From assembly GCA_037178855.1 (NCBI GenBank), contig JASJZC010000002.1, forward strand, positions 7,762,501 through 7,826,500: a stretch of DNA of 64,000 nucleotides, read 5' to 3'. The position numbers were made by a program, and so were the translations under genes. Below, in pieces: positions 22,196 to 33,619 of this stretch; positions within the stretch are counted from its first letter, which is position 1; the number at the start of each line of letters is the position of its first letter. The stretch comes from Oscheius sp. JU75 (taxonomy: Eukaryota > Nematoda > Chromadorea > Rhabditida > Rhabditidae). Under the pieces are notes generated by a model. It was not told where the DNA came from. It ran no database searches and worked only from the letters and a program-made list of their open reading frames with translations.

Positions 22196-24200
22196 TCAGC
22201 CCGTGCAGAATGCCATTGAGGAACTCATGAGAGATGCTTCGAATGGTCCAGTGCACACCATCTGCTTCCTTAAACTGCTCAAGTTCGTCGGCAGTTCCGA
22301 CTTGTTCGTTTCCCTCCAGAAGTTTGCTTCATTTGTCGATTGGGAACGTGTTTACAGTATTGCTGCAGTTCTGCTCGCCCCGCAAAGTCCTGAACTTGAA
22401 CAATTGTGGAAGGAGATTAGCTGTACGGACGAGGTGAAGATGTGGAAGACAACTGCCAGGTTAACTTTCGCTTCTTCCTACACCCAGGTGTTATACAGGA
22501 CTGTTCTTCGATATCTCGAGCAACAGCTCGACCCGGTGTTCAATAAAATGGATCCGCTGACTACGTTCCGCCTCTATCAAGTTCATCTGAAACTCTCGCA
22601 AGAATCGTTGGAGCATCTTCTGCCTTTGCGCAAGCAGCTTGTCTGCCAGGCACTTTGTTCGGACGAACCTATGCTAGCACACGCGTTCGCTGAGTATTTC
22701 GCTAATCAAGATTCGGGGTGGACTTACGTCTTTATTCCTTTAGGTTCTCCGGTTGATAAGAACTTTGTCCTAGTCAGTAACATTTTGTTTGTCCCATGGA
22801 CAAAGATAGCTGGCTGAAACTTCGAAATGAGCAGCAAGTCAGGTAGTTCTCAAGAAATGTGCTTGACGCTCTGCCCCACGTAGGCTATTCAAAAATCTTA
22901 ATTAAGATGGTCAGTTTCCAGTTAATACAATATTGGTATTTTAGGCTCTTTTCGCCACCTATATAACGTGTCATGTTCTGCGTGAAGACATGTCCGCTAA
23001 GAGTCGTTCTGACGCTATCGATACCTGCTTCGACCAGTTTAAACAATACGGCTTCAACGATAAGGAACGAACAGCTCTCAAGAACATGCTGCTGCAAAGT
23101 ACATTTAATTTTGTCTAGGCTGTAAGATTCATCATTTAGGCTTCAATCCTGATTGATGAGCCTTATCGTTATCCCCGCCGCTCTTACTGCCTAGACACAA
23201 TGAAATGTGTTTTCTCTCGCCCAATACTTCTCCAGAGACTCTACACTGGACGTTCCTGCTCGTTGTCACGCTCTGCTCAACCTCGATGTCAGTTTTCCCG
23301 TCCACCGACTGCTCGCCGTCGTGCAGCTCTGCAAACTCGCGAGGAGCAAGGAGACGCCTACGATGCTTTTAACTAATCAGCCTTTGAATCGGAGCCTCTC
23401 TAGAAAAAAGTTCTGTATCATATATATTAATTCCACGCTTTAAAATTTACTGGAAACGGATATAATAAAGTTTTGGTGTATCCTCACTCTTGACAGTTCT
23501 GCGCATAGTTGAAGCCGTCGCTCTTTCCGCCCAAGAAATAGGGGATCGTGTTCTTGAAATAGATCTCTCAAGCGCTCACAACAAGTTTGAGGCTCTCCAA
23601 CGCCTAGTCAATCCCCCTAACAATCAGCATACTGCTTTCTGGCTACTTTACAACCCGTGGCGATCAAAAATATTAGTAGTTTCTCTACGATTTTGCCATA
23701 CTCTATCCCATTCTGACAGCGAACACATGAAATAGACGTCAGAGACAAGTTGACGTATGGCACTAACTGATATTGTGTTTCCAACATGAAGTCGACCTTA
23801 CTAAAGAATAGCTCATGCGTCTGGCTTCGTTACCATGGCCGCTTCGTCCATCAAAACGACGTCCTGTCTCCAGTTGTGCTCCTTGACCAACTCACGGACC
23901 ACTGCCGATTGTTTGCAGAACGGGAAGGCTATCCTGGTGCATCTGAGACGGTGAACAAATACTAACAATAATCAGCTGCAGACACCTTGGCCAGAACTGT
24001 GTCTGTCCTTCGACAAGTTGCTGCTGTTTCCAGAACAACTACACACGAATTGAAACTAAAATTAGCATACTGACAGATGTGGCAGAAAAGAAACCTGAGC
24101 AGAGCTACCGTCAGATCGGTCGTAGGTCAGATCGATGACACCGCGTGTTTGCTGGCAGATACGTCAAAACGTTCAACTGAGCTTATGAATTCGTAGGAAC
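22196..24200 (+). CDS. Unidentified multi-exon protein-coding gene
   Basis: Several exon-like frames lie in order on the + strand. One from 22196 begins QPVQNAIEELMRD and runs to about 22718. Others are at 22945-23097 (ALFATYITCHVLRED), 23207-23370 (LDVPARCHALLNLDVSF), 23490-23680 (VLRIVEAVALSAQEIGD), 23820-23955 (VWLRYHGRFVHQNDVLS) and 23980-24050 (DTLARTVSVLRQVAAVS). Most abut plausible splice sites. Composition is that of an alpha-helical repeat protein. I do not recognise the family; large helical tethering or kinetochore proteins of the Sec39/Rod type are one possibility, without real support. The first frame begins in mid-codon after TACATAG, so an earlier exon must exist or the gene has lost its 5' end. 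The exact ends are uncertain. Confidence 0.4.
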
Positions 24201-24533
24201 GCCCGCGCAATGAATAGGAACCTTGTGCGTCAGCACGAAAATGTGATACGTAGAAGCGCTCCTACAATCTAGTTCTAAATGACCAAAAATCTCTGTGTGT
24301 TTCTGAAGCCCTAATTGCCAATTTATCACGGCTATTCTGTTACAGAAATTACTATTTACACCTCATTCCTTCCAAAACTGCTCGATTTCTACTTTCTTCT
24401 GTCCAACTGTCGTGACCCTTTCCTCTCACTTCAACCTGTCCGCATTCCCTCCAATCGAAGTACCGTGATAGGAACAACGTTTTCCCGACGAAGCTATCTG
24501 CCAAACTGACTCGATTTAGCTTGACTTGCCAAC

Positions 24534-24773
24534 AATTAGTATGTGCACACTAATTGGCAATGTTGGTTTCAGACAGACAGACAGAGACGCGAGGACAATT
24601 TAAAATAGATAATATTATACACCAAAACTTTTAAACTAGATAGTTGTAAAGCATTTTTTGCTGTTAATAAGCGTTGATCAATAGATATCTATTTTTAATT
24701 GTTCTCACGTCTTTGTCTGTCTGTATGTCTGAAGCCACCAATTAGTGTGCACTACTTTGTGCGCACACTATTT
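24534..24773. mobile_element. MITE with long terminal inverted repeats
   Basis: The left end (24534-24610) and right end (24687-24773) are imperfect inverted repeats of about 75 bp. They share GTGCACACTAATTGG, a TTCAGACAGACAGACAGAGACG-like stretch and GAACAATT..AAATAGAT. The AT-rich centre is about 75 bp. No coding capacity and no clear target duplication. Confidence 0.75.
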
Positions 24774-25440
24774 GTTTGGAAGTCAAGGCAGTATGGGAGA
24801 TAGCTTCTTGGGAGAATGTTGATCCTGTCATGGTAGCTCGACTGAGGGAAGCTTGCGTGAGGGTTGAAGCTAGATGGAGCCGGGAAGGGCCAGGGCAGGT
24901 AGACAAAAGGCATTTTACTTTTGCCGAACGTGTTCTATTGCCCCGTTTTTTGCAGTGTTTTCTACTGTCCTGTTTTTGTAGAGTTCAAACCACGCTCTCT
25001 TTCGGGGGTGGCCTTTTTAAATAATAATAAGTATCGATTTGTCCTCCCTGCAGGCATGGTTTGCATTGCTTTTGCAAGGCGATGCTACAAACAATCCCAC
25101 TATCTAACTGGAAACCTTTATTAACGAATTTCTTTTTAGCTTGCGGGCCAACAGCAGTTACCATTTCGAAAGCCCGCGTACCGGATAAATTCGAATTTAT
25201 TTTGGAAACGAATTTTTCGTGATTTTCTGCTGCTTTTCCCAATTTTTCTTTTGATTTTTGCTACATCTACCCTCAAAAATGTCCTGATAATAATGCGCAA
25301 CCATTCCTGGCCGTATCGCCTTGGTCTTGCCGCGAATAGCGGTCAAGCTACTGCAAATGTCGAATTGGCAGCTGGCCATCTATGATTCTTGCCTATTTTA
25401 TTCGTTAATCTTACTCCTTTGTTTCAAAGCGCTAAAACGT
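24774..25440. other. Intergenic region upstream of TFIIS
   Basis: One frame at 24776-25024 starts with MEVKAVWEIASWENVDP and could be a terminal exon of the unidentified upstream gene, but no splice or domain evidence settles it. The rest shows nothing recognisable. Confidence 0.35.
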
Positions 25441-25448
25441 GTTTTTAG

Positions 25449-26997
25449 ATGTCCGCCTGTGAAGCCGAGGTGACGAATATCGGCACGCGGCTGGACAAGG
25501 TCATGAACGGGATCAAACAGGTAAATTCTATCATTTTGAAACCAAAACTGACCCATTTTCAAGGAAGATGATGCTCATGAGCTTCTGGATGCCCTGGCCA
25601 AGCTGCCCGTCACTCTGGACGTTCTAACGGTCAGGATTTTTCCTGAAAATTACAGTGAAACTTTGCAGAAGACCCAAATTGGCCGAAAACTCAACGATTT
25701 TCGAAAGAAGGCCACGGATGAGCGACTGTCGAAGAAGGCGAAAAATCTCATAAAGAGCTGGAAGAGCCTGCTCAGCGACGGAGTCGAGGCCAAGGAGGAC
25801 AAAGCCAAAGGAGATCACGAGGTGCGATTCTAGAAGTTTCGAGGGGAGAGCCACAACTACAACAATTAGACAGCCTAGCCGATTGTTGCCTTTTGACCAA
25901 CCACAATTAGATATTCACACCAATCGTGCCAATGTATATATTCTAATCCCCATTCTTTCAGAAGGAAAAACTCATTAAAAGCGACTCCCTTTCGGCCAAG
26001 AACTCGGAACCTGCTGCTCCAGCTCCAAAGCACCCCTCCTTCCAGACAGCCTCCTCGTCCGGATTCCCACCGAAGAGCCTTCAAGGAGACGAAGTAGGAC
26101 TTCTTACTCATTTAAAAGACCACTTTTCCTCTCCAGATGCGCTGCAAGTCGGCTCAGATGATCATCAACGCGCTGAAGAAGTTCGAGCTGCCGGACGGAA
26201 CTCACGATCCGGAGGATGTGGCCGTGGCCATTGAGGCCGAACTGTTCAAGGTTCATCGCGGCACCGGGGAGAAGTACAAGTCTGCTCTACGCAGTCGCGT
26301 CTTCAATCTCATCGACAAAAAGAACCCGGCTCTGAGGTAACTTTCTGAACATTTATGACCAAAAGTCGTAGCAAAGTACGGAATTTGTGAGCATGTCTGA
26401 ATTGCTTTTTTTGGTTTTTTGCATCCCAAGACGTGCGCCAAAGCTTTGCAACGCCGTAACTTTATTTGGAGTCCGGAAACGCTTAAATATCATTGCGTAT
26501 TCTTACTCAGCTCAAAAAGATCTATGAAATATTACTTAATCAAAACCTCGGCTGGGTTCGATGCCGGGTTGCACGAACGTTACGCGCTAACTACTAGGCT
26601 ATAAACATAAAATGGTCATTCAGCGAGTATGACCCCCGGGCGGAACTGACCCTTTGTTATTCTCATTTTCCAGAGAAAACGTGCTGACCGGCGTCGTCAA
26701 GCCGGAGAAGTTTGCCGTGATGACGAGCGAGGAGATGGCCTCGGACGACATGAAGTCGCAGCGGAGCAAGTATACCGAGGACAGCATCCGTGACGCCCAG
26801 ATGAGCACCCAGCAAGGTATTTTACAAATTTTTTGGACTAAATAATAAAAATAGGAACCCCGTCGGACATGTTCAAGTGCGGCAAGTGTGGCAAGAAGAA
26901 CTGCACCTACACCCAGCTGCAGACCCGCAGCTCCGACGAGCCCATGACCACCTTCGTCTTCTGCCTCGAGTGCGGCAACAGATGGAAATTCTGTTAA
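25449..26997 (+). CDS. TCEA: Transcription elongation factor TFIIS (TCEA)
   Basis: Seven exons: 25449-25520, 25564-25629, 25669-25821, 25962-26093, 26137-26336, 26674-26816 and 26855-26997; 302 residues, the usual TFIIS size. The N-terminal LW/TFIIS-N helical domain (to about residue 80) contains [12 protein letters not shown]. After a Ser/Pro/Ala linker comes the central Pol II-binding domain (about 145-245) with [19 protein letters not shown]. The C-terminal zinc ribbon has Cys pairs in [11 protein letters not shown] and [12 protein letters not shown], and the acidic hairpin [10 protein letters not shown] whose Asp-Glu stimulates transcript cleavage by arrested RNA polymerase II. All key residues are intact. 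The ATG follows GTTTTTAG directly, consistent with trans-splicing. Exon 2 uses an AAG acceptor. Intron 5 holds a SINE-like repeat. SRP72 starts only 207 bases downstream. Confidence 0.96.
26436..26612 (-). mobile_element. tRNA-derived SINE-like repeat in TFIIS intron 5
   Basis: The body GTAACTTTATTTGGAGTCCG and TATTCTTACTCAGCTC matches the copy at 13155-13230. The distal end has a B-box-like GGGTTCGATGCC and, on the minus strand, an A-box-like TAGCCTAGTAGTTAGCGC. Confidence 0.65.
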
Positions 26998-27204
26998 GTT
27001 TTCAGTACCCTCCCTTCTTACGCTCTGTTAAATTTTATCCTTAAATTGTCGTTCCCTCTCCCGAAATTTATATATCTTTCTCTTGGTCTCAAGTCGTTTG
27101 TTAATAACATATTCATTCAGGTTTTTATGCAATCTTTATAGAACCGTTTTGACGAAAAATTATCTTAAAAATGATCTACTTTATGGGGGTAAATAATCAA
27201 TTAG

Positions 27205-30200
27205 ATGGCTTCAAACGAGTCCGGAGGAATTCGACAATGTCTGTCGGAGATGATCAAGGCCGAGGCCACCTCGGACTATCAGAAGGCTCTGCAGGCTGCT
27301 AATAAGAGTGGGTGCGATGGTTTTTTGGACGTAATTGGTCCAATTTTGAACCCAAGATCGGGTAGTAGCTCGAAATTTTCCTCGATTAGCGAGCTTGGAT
27401 AGAAGCTGTTTCGCTTCCGCTCACAGACTGGACAATGCTGAAGAAAACCGTTTCGTCTAGCCTTTAACCTTCCTTTGTCCTGTGAATATTCCTTTCTACC
27501 CTACTCGTTTTAGAAAATACGCTTCTTCTATGGTAACTGGAGCACATTGTCTTTAAGAGTACGTGACTGGCATAGGAAGCATATGTTGTTCTTATGTGTT
27601 GCGGGCCATAAGATTCTCTTTTTGTGGCCTGTTCTGTCTAGGCTACTCACAATAGTTTCGCTACGGGTGAACTCAACGATTTTTTAGTGATTCGTCGTCA
27701 CCCGAAGGAGCTTCTCGGTTACAAGGGCAAGCTTTCGTCCCTCATTCAGCTGGCTCTCTATGAGGATGCTCTCACCTTCATCAACCAGTGCTCCACTGCT
27801 CAGCTGGGGTCAGTTTTTTGCCATTCTCAGCATCAGATTTACTTCTAGAAAGTCCACCTTCGAGCACGGCTACGTACTCTACCGTCTCGGCCAGAATATC
27901 GAGGCTTTGGAGGTGCTCAAGGATGCCGGTACCGACGATTACAAGACCAACGAGCTCAAGGCCCAGATCTACTACAAGCTGGAGAAGTATCAGGTATTTT
28001 ATATGCCGAAACTGCTTGAAATTTAAAAAATAGGAAGCCCACGACATGTTCCTGTGGCTGATCAAGAATCACAGCGACGAGTACGATGAGGAGCGCAAGG
28101 CCAACTTCTTGGCTGTTCAGGCCCAGCTCGAATCCGTCGGAGTCAAGCAGCAGATTGACAGCGATCTCGGCACCTTCGAGCAACTCTACAATGCGGCCTG
28201 TCAGAAGATTGAGGCCGAGAAGTGGACTCAGGCTTTGGAACTTCTGGGCAAGGCTATTGGTGAGATTTTTTGCAGTTATGAAGAGCTATTTTCCACAAAA
28301 ATATGTGTTGAACTGTCCTCTGTCTGTGGCCGATTGGCCGATACAAAAATTCTCGGAGAAGCCCATGTTCGATCCCTCCTGGGGTAGAGTTTTTCGTACT
28401 CAGTAAGTATATGAAATAACCAGCTGCCGATGGCAGCTTTGCAGCCCGTTTGGTCTTGGCTTAGTATTGATAACAGGCGCCTTCGCCGCTTCTCTAGTAA
28501 CAAAAGTTGTCGATCTTTTACCTTGTCGCTTGACATGAAATGACTTGTCGGAATTTTTGGGTATTAGTGTTGACATGCAATTGTGCGGACACCATGACAG
28601 ACGGACGGACGGACGGACACCATTGCACTTTAGTAAAGAAAGATACTTAGCACTTATGGGCTTCAAACGAGATTTCAGGCCTTCAAAGGGGTAACCCATA
28701 AATAATGTATTGGTAAGAGACGCCACTACGAACCAGACGACCCGGTTCGATTCCCGTCGGTGACAAAGGCTAACTAGCACATAATTGTTTGTTCTTACTC
28801 AGTTCAAAAGACTGCAAAATCATAGTACAAACAAGTAAGAGCGCTGGCGGGATCGAATCCAGGTTGTTCTTGTTGCCAACTTCGTTTTTTTTTGTGAAAA
28901 CAACGAAATTTCAGAGCTATGCCGCTCCACCCTGGTCGAAGAGGGCCTAACGGAGGAAGAACTCGAGCAGGAACTGGCCCTGATCCGTATCCAGCGGGCC
29001 TTCGTTCTGCACAAGATGTCCCGTCGGGAGGAGGCTCTCGAAGAGTACCAGAAGGTTCAAGCTGCCGGTTCAAACGACGTCAGTGTCAAGGCTACCCTGC
29101 TGAACAATCTGCCCGGAGCTGCCGGAGATGAGAATGTAGCGGAGACGAAGAAGATGCTTAAGTCGGCCCTTGCTGCGGATCAGACCAAATTGACGCCCAG
29201 ACAGCGCAAGATTCTGTTGCAGAATAATGTGAGTTTCTAGCGCGTTAGTTACGGACAGGTATTATCTGGGAATCCCAATGGAAATCCGATTAAAATTGGG
29301 ATACCCAATACAAAAGCATCTACGTAATCAGTTACTTCTATTTTTTTGAGTAACTGCAATGACCATGACCTCTATCTTTTGTTTACAACCTCATTCTTTC
29401 ATTTCCAGGTTCTCGTCCTGCTCCTCTCCAATCAGCGCGAACCATGCCGTCGCGCTCTCGAGGAGCTCACCACCAAGTACGGAGCAACTAAGGACACGAA
29501 GTTGATCCATGCTGCCCTTCTGGTCAAGATGAACGACATCAACAAGGCTTTGGAGGTTCTGAGCGGCGATTCGGATGCCGAGGTCGTTGCCACGAGGCTC
29601 CATATTGCGGTCAATCATGGTATTTCAGCAAGTTTTTAAGCCGAAAAGTTCAACATTTCAGGTCTATTCTCGCAGGCTGTTCAGTCGACTAAGGATCTCC
29701 CCTCGGAGCTTCGCAGCTCTCCAGCAGTCATCAGTCTCACGATTGCCTCCCTGGTCGCTCTAGGAGAGACGGACAAGGCTGTCGCGGTATAAAAACATAA
29801 AAAATTTAAATTGGTGCCAATTGCAGGAAATTGAGAAAAATCTGAAGGCGGCTAAGAGCCCGGAAGACACGGCCGAGCTCTTGAACATTGCCTCGCAGCT
29901 AGAGACGAAAAAGAGCAATCCGCAGGGAGCTGCAAAGTTCCTTGAGAAACTGCTGGAACTGAAACCAAAGGACGACACGGTCAAGTGCCGCCTGATTGGC
30001 ATCTACGCGCAGTTCGATGCTCAGAAGGCCAAGAGCCTTACGGATAAGGTGGGTACTTGCTTGGGAGATTTGATTCGAGAATGCTCGATAAAAAGATCTC
30101 ACGATAAAAACAAAATGACAGGTGGAAACTGTTTTCTCATGTACAGGACCTATCTTAGTAGCTTTTTCACCTTTTGAAGGTAACGCTAGCTATATCATGT

Positions 30201-31555
30201 TATTGTTTCGTTCTGACCATAGCGTAAACTACCAATTTCTCCTCTAACATTTTGCCATATGTAGTTTTACTTTTCTCCTAGGAGATACATAACGACTATG
30301 CTTGAATCTTGTCAATATCCTATCCATATCAGTCATTTTGTTTCTATTCCCTCTCACAAATGCTAGAGCTCGCAACCGAGGATTTCTGCCAGAAAAGGTC
30401 TTAATATTGAAGATTTCTTCCTAATGGCGATTCCTAATTGGGATCACAAACCTGGCCGGCTAGGGCAGCTTATTTCGTGGCGGGACGCTTGGTATATTGC
30501 TAAGAGGCCCGCCACAAAATATGAAGCTTGCCTGGCCGACGCGAATACTTCGGTCAGGTTTGCGATGCCTGCTCCTACTAATCTTAATTTCCAGGTCTTC
30601 CCGACCGTCAGCAGTTCTGGAATAGATGTGGACGAACTCGAGGAGAGTGACTGGATTCTTCGGGGCGACAAATACAAGCAGCGCAAGGAGGGCAAAATGG
30701 ACACGGAAGATGCCGAAATAATTACGCGCAAGCTGAAGAACTCGAACACGAGAAAGAGGAAGATCCGTCTGCCAAAGAACTACGACCCTAGTGTGGCCCC
30801 GGATCCGGAGAGATGGCTACCGCGACAGGAACGTGCCGCTTACAAAAAGAAGTTCAAGAAGAACAGAGATCGTGACATTGGGCGTGGAACGCAGGGCTCG
30901 GCCAGCGCCAATCCCAATGTGTAAGTTTCTAAATGAATTTTTAAAGTGTCTAAGCTCAAGTTAAAATTCAATTTGAGCTTAAAAATTGGATAGAGAAGTG
31001 GCTTTTTGACAGCGGCTAAGCTGTATAGGCCGGTGTAGATTGCATGGTAGTATGTCAGTATCAGAGACAATAGGACACAAAAAAACGAGCAGACAGCGGT
31101 ACGAGCCTTTGTGACAAAGGTTTACCTCCCGAAGATACCTATTTGACATTCCTTTCTCTCATATTCCGAAAATGCGCGGTTTTTGAACTAGTTTGGTCGC
31201 ATTTTCCCTAAAATTTCCTCAGATACTGGTCGCAAATTCTCAACTCATTGTACGCCCAGTTTCAAAACAGGTGCCCTGACCTAAGAATCACCGCTTTTTC
31301 TCTTCAGAAATCTTTGAATTTCCATCAAAAAGTGACTACTTCATCAAAACTTGTCTTCCTCACACTGTCATCACTTGACTCGATTATTAACGCCAAAACA
31401 CCGTTTTGTGATTCAAACCGGCTTTTTTCAGTGAGTTCACAGCTGCGAGCCCCGCCTCTCCTCGATCCGTTCCTCTGGCTGCCGAGGGTCCCCGTCAGCA
31501 GCGCCCGACCAAGGCCCAGAAGCAGAAGAACAAGAAGAAGACTAACAAGTTCTAA
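27205..31555 (+). CDS. SRP72: Signal recognition particle subunit SRP72
   Basis: Ten exons: 27205-27307, 27688-27808, 27849-27993, 28034-28259, 28915-29228, 29409-29619, 29662-29786, 29827-30048, 30595-30920 and 31432-31555; 638 residues. The first 450 or so residues are TPR-like helical hairpins (GYVLYRLGQNIEALEVL, AFVLHKMSRREEALEEY) that bind SRP68 in the cytosolic particle. The basic RNA-binding region carries the family signature RKIRLPKNYDPSVAPDPERW followed by LPRQERAAYKKK, which contacts 7SL RNA. The protein ends in a Lys-rich tail QKNKKKTNKF. SRP72 serves ER targeting of nascent secretory proteins. The ATG lies directly after CAATTAG; the gap to TFIIS is 207 bases, so operon expression is possible. 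Introns 4 and 8 hold a SINE cluster and a fold-back element. Confidence 0.95.
28640..28885. mobile_element. SINE-like cluster in SRP72 intron 4
   Basis: GACGCCACTACGAACCAGAC leads into a B box GGTTCGATTCCC (28743-28754), then GTTCTTACTCAGTTCAAAAG, then an inverted B box GGGATCGAATCC (28848-28859). The reverse complement of the first half resembles 59880-59950, including TTTGAAGG. Confidence 0.6.
30425..30585. mobile_element. Fold-back element, copy 1, in SRP72 intron 8
   Basis: The outer ends GATCACAAACCTGG and CAGGTTTGCGATGCC are inverted repeats. An inner hairpin pairs ATTTCGTGGCGGG with CCCGCCACAAAAT around a loop containing GCTTGGTATATTGCTAAGAG. Two more copies lie at 33854-34003 and 61445-61680. 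Confidence 0.7.
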
Positions 31556-31616
31556 AAGATATTTTTAGTCAAAAATGTGATTTTTATATTTATATTACCC
31601 CCTTTTTTAATCAACC

Positions 31617-32437
31617 TGTGGGAAACTATTGTTGCTATGATAAAATTTGGTCTTGTAGTATCTGTAGATGGTGTTCTCTTTCTCCAGAGCCTCCTTAGAC
31701 AGCTCGCCGCGCGACTTCTGCAGCTGCCATTGCAGCCGATTAATCGGCTGACCGGGGCCTCTCCACAAGCTGAAATCACGTTTTTTGGTCAAAACATGAG
31801 AAGGTCGGACTTTGGGTGCTTTTGGCTTTGAAATATGCGGAAGATACAAAATTTAGGGGTAACTTTTTTTGGTGCTATACACTAATTTTATCAGTTTACG
31901 AGTGCGTTTAATCGTCACAGCAGCAAAAACTACATCTGTTACGTCTAGTTCGGCATCTAAAACATCAATAAAACTTAGAAATTGAGTGAAGCCCTGCTTT
32001 TGCTTGGTATATAGAATATGTCTTGTTTTTTTTCGTGTCCAACTAGACGTAGCTGGTGTATGTTCGACGCTAAGACGCTTGAACACCCTTAGAAACTGAA
32101 ATATTAGGTGTAAAGCACCAAATGGAAAAAAAGCCGCTATTCAAGATTTCTGAAGCTTCCACCTCAAAACTAAAGTTGAAAAGCGCCTTTAACAGTTCAT
32201 TAGCCAAGAATAAAAAAATTGAAATCTCACCTCATTCCAGCATTGAAAGCCACCAAGTAGACTGACAATCCGAGGAAGATGGCTCGACCAGGCCTGGTGC
32301 GGAACGTGTTTAAAATGTGCGCTACTCTGAAGTGTTTTGTAGAAAATATAGGCAAGAAAGGGGTACCTGTGTCTCCAATAGGCCTTCCCGGTCGGTTTCG
32401 GTATAAATGTGGCCGATTCCGGCGTCTCGGAGGACAT
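31617..32437 (-). CDS. Small predicted single-pass membrane protein
   Basis: On the minus strand exon 1 (32437-32367) gives MSSETPESATFIPKPTGKAY then WRHR. Exon 2 (32326-32231) continues VAHILNTFRTRPGRAIFLG then LSVYLVAFNAGM, a likely single transmembrane helix preceded by basic residues. A downstream exon ending at about 31617 encodes LWRGPGQPINRLQWQLQKSR and ENTIYRYYKTKFYHSN before the stop. How the last part joins is unclear: the long intron carries an inverted-repeat element, and an apparent 26-base gap near 31760 would be too short for an intron. Size and layout fit a mitochondrial inner-membrane accessory protein, but I do not recognise the family. Confidence 0.5.
31864..32124. mobile_element. 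Small inverted-repeat element
   Basis: TTTTTGGTGCTATACACTAA at the left is mirrored by TATTAGGTGTAAAGCACCAA at the right, about 260 bp apart. It lies within the long intron of the small minus-strand gene. No coding domain was recognised inside. Confidence 0.5.
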
Positions 32438-33610
32438 TTTCAGGGTCTAAAAGTTGAAATATGACTGAGGAATGAGGATTTCGGAGCTGAAAGCAAGATC
32501 GCGGTGGGACGCGGGATATTTTGTAGGGACAATTGGTGAGAGTAGTTCGAACAAGATACCTGAATGAATTTCACGAAAAAACGAAGAAGAGAAATCAAAA
32601 GAGCCTATAGACCTGGATTCATGGCATTTCCTGGTGTTTAGGCTATTTTGACGGCAGCTATACGTACGGGCAATCTGTATGCTCTACAGAATAATTATGC
32701 CTCGGAGCCATATGCAAAGGAATCTCCAATAGAAACGAGAGAGAACAGCGAAGGTTAGTGTTTGCAATCGTCTTGTTTTCACCTTCCAAGCGATCTTTAG
32801 CATTCTATCAGGATTTTCAGAGAATCTTTGTCAGGCTGTTATCCAGGGCCTACAAAGTAGCTCCTCGGGGCTATAAGCAAGAGAATCTAATGAAGAAGCT
32901 GAGAAGAGATTTCAAGTTTAAAATTTTTTTGTTTCTCTTGTTCGGAAATGATTCTGATAGTATTCTATATGTTTCTCTAGGTATTGATCGTCTTGTGCCT
33001 GTGCTAGAGGAGTTACATAGCTGAAAAAACTAGGAGACAAGTAAATTTGGAAAGACTGGTCAGGAAATATAGTCTTTGGCTCAAAAACTTTGTGTTTTTT
33101 GCTGGCAAGAAAATTGGGGCTATGTTTCAACACTCGGAGAAACCAATAGGCATGGGAATAGGTAGAAACAACGGGTAAAATCGATCGTAGCAGGTGTGGA
33201 AACGTGAAATAACGTGAAAAATATAATAACTGCTTTATGATTAAAGGGCTGTCACGGTGGGTCCCGGTACGATTTTGCCTGCCTACTTTGCAGCACAATT
33301 TGAGATTTTTTCCTACATGTATTATTGCGCCCCGTTCATGTCACTTTGCTTTCCGTCTTTTTTTTTCAGTTTTCGACTTTTCGTGTTAAAAACGTCCATT
33401 TTGATGCTCTGAAGCTGCAGAAAGACAATCGTCTCGAGAAAAAAACATTGAAATGTTGAAAAACTGCCTGCCAATACTTTTCACCGTGGAAAATCATTTT
33501 TTACTCTGTAATTAGCATTCTAACAGCTTCTAGTCCAATTCTACTCAATCTTTCTCGTCTCGTCGACTCACTACTCTTTTTATTTTCACTTTCATGTCAC
33601 TTATTCGGTA
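32438..33610. other. Divergent intergenic region between the small gene and eIF4G
   Basis: No credible exon was seen. The segment presumably contains both promoters. A repeat shared with the mut-7 upstream region lies at 33316-33460. An acceptor-like TATTTTCAG at 33609-33617 sits 2 bases before the eIF4G start. Confidence 0.5.
33316..33460 (+). repeat. Upstream repeat, copy 2 (shared with 8596-8740)
   Basis: Words in the same order as copy 1: a pyrimidine run, GTTAAAAACGTCCATTTTG, GAAGCTGCAGAAAGAC, CGTCTCGAGAAAAA and CATTGAAATGTTG. It lies about 160-300 bases upstream of the eIF4G start. Confidence 0.55.
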
Positions 33611-33619
33611 TTTTCAGAT

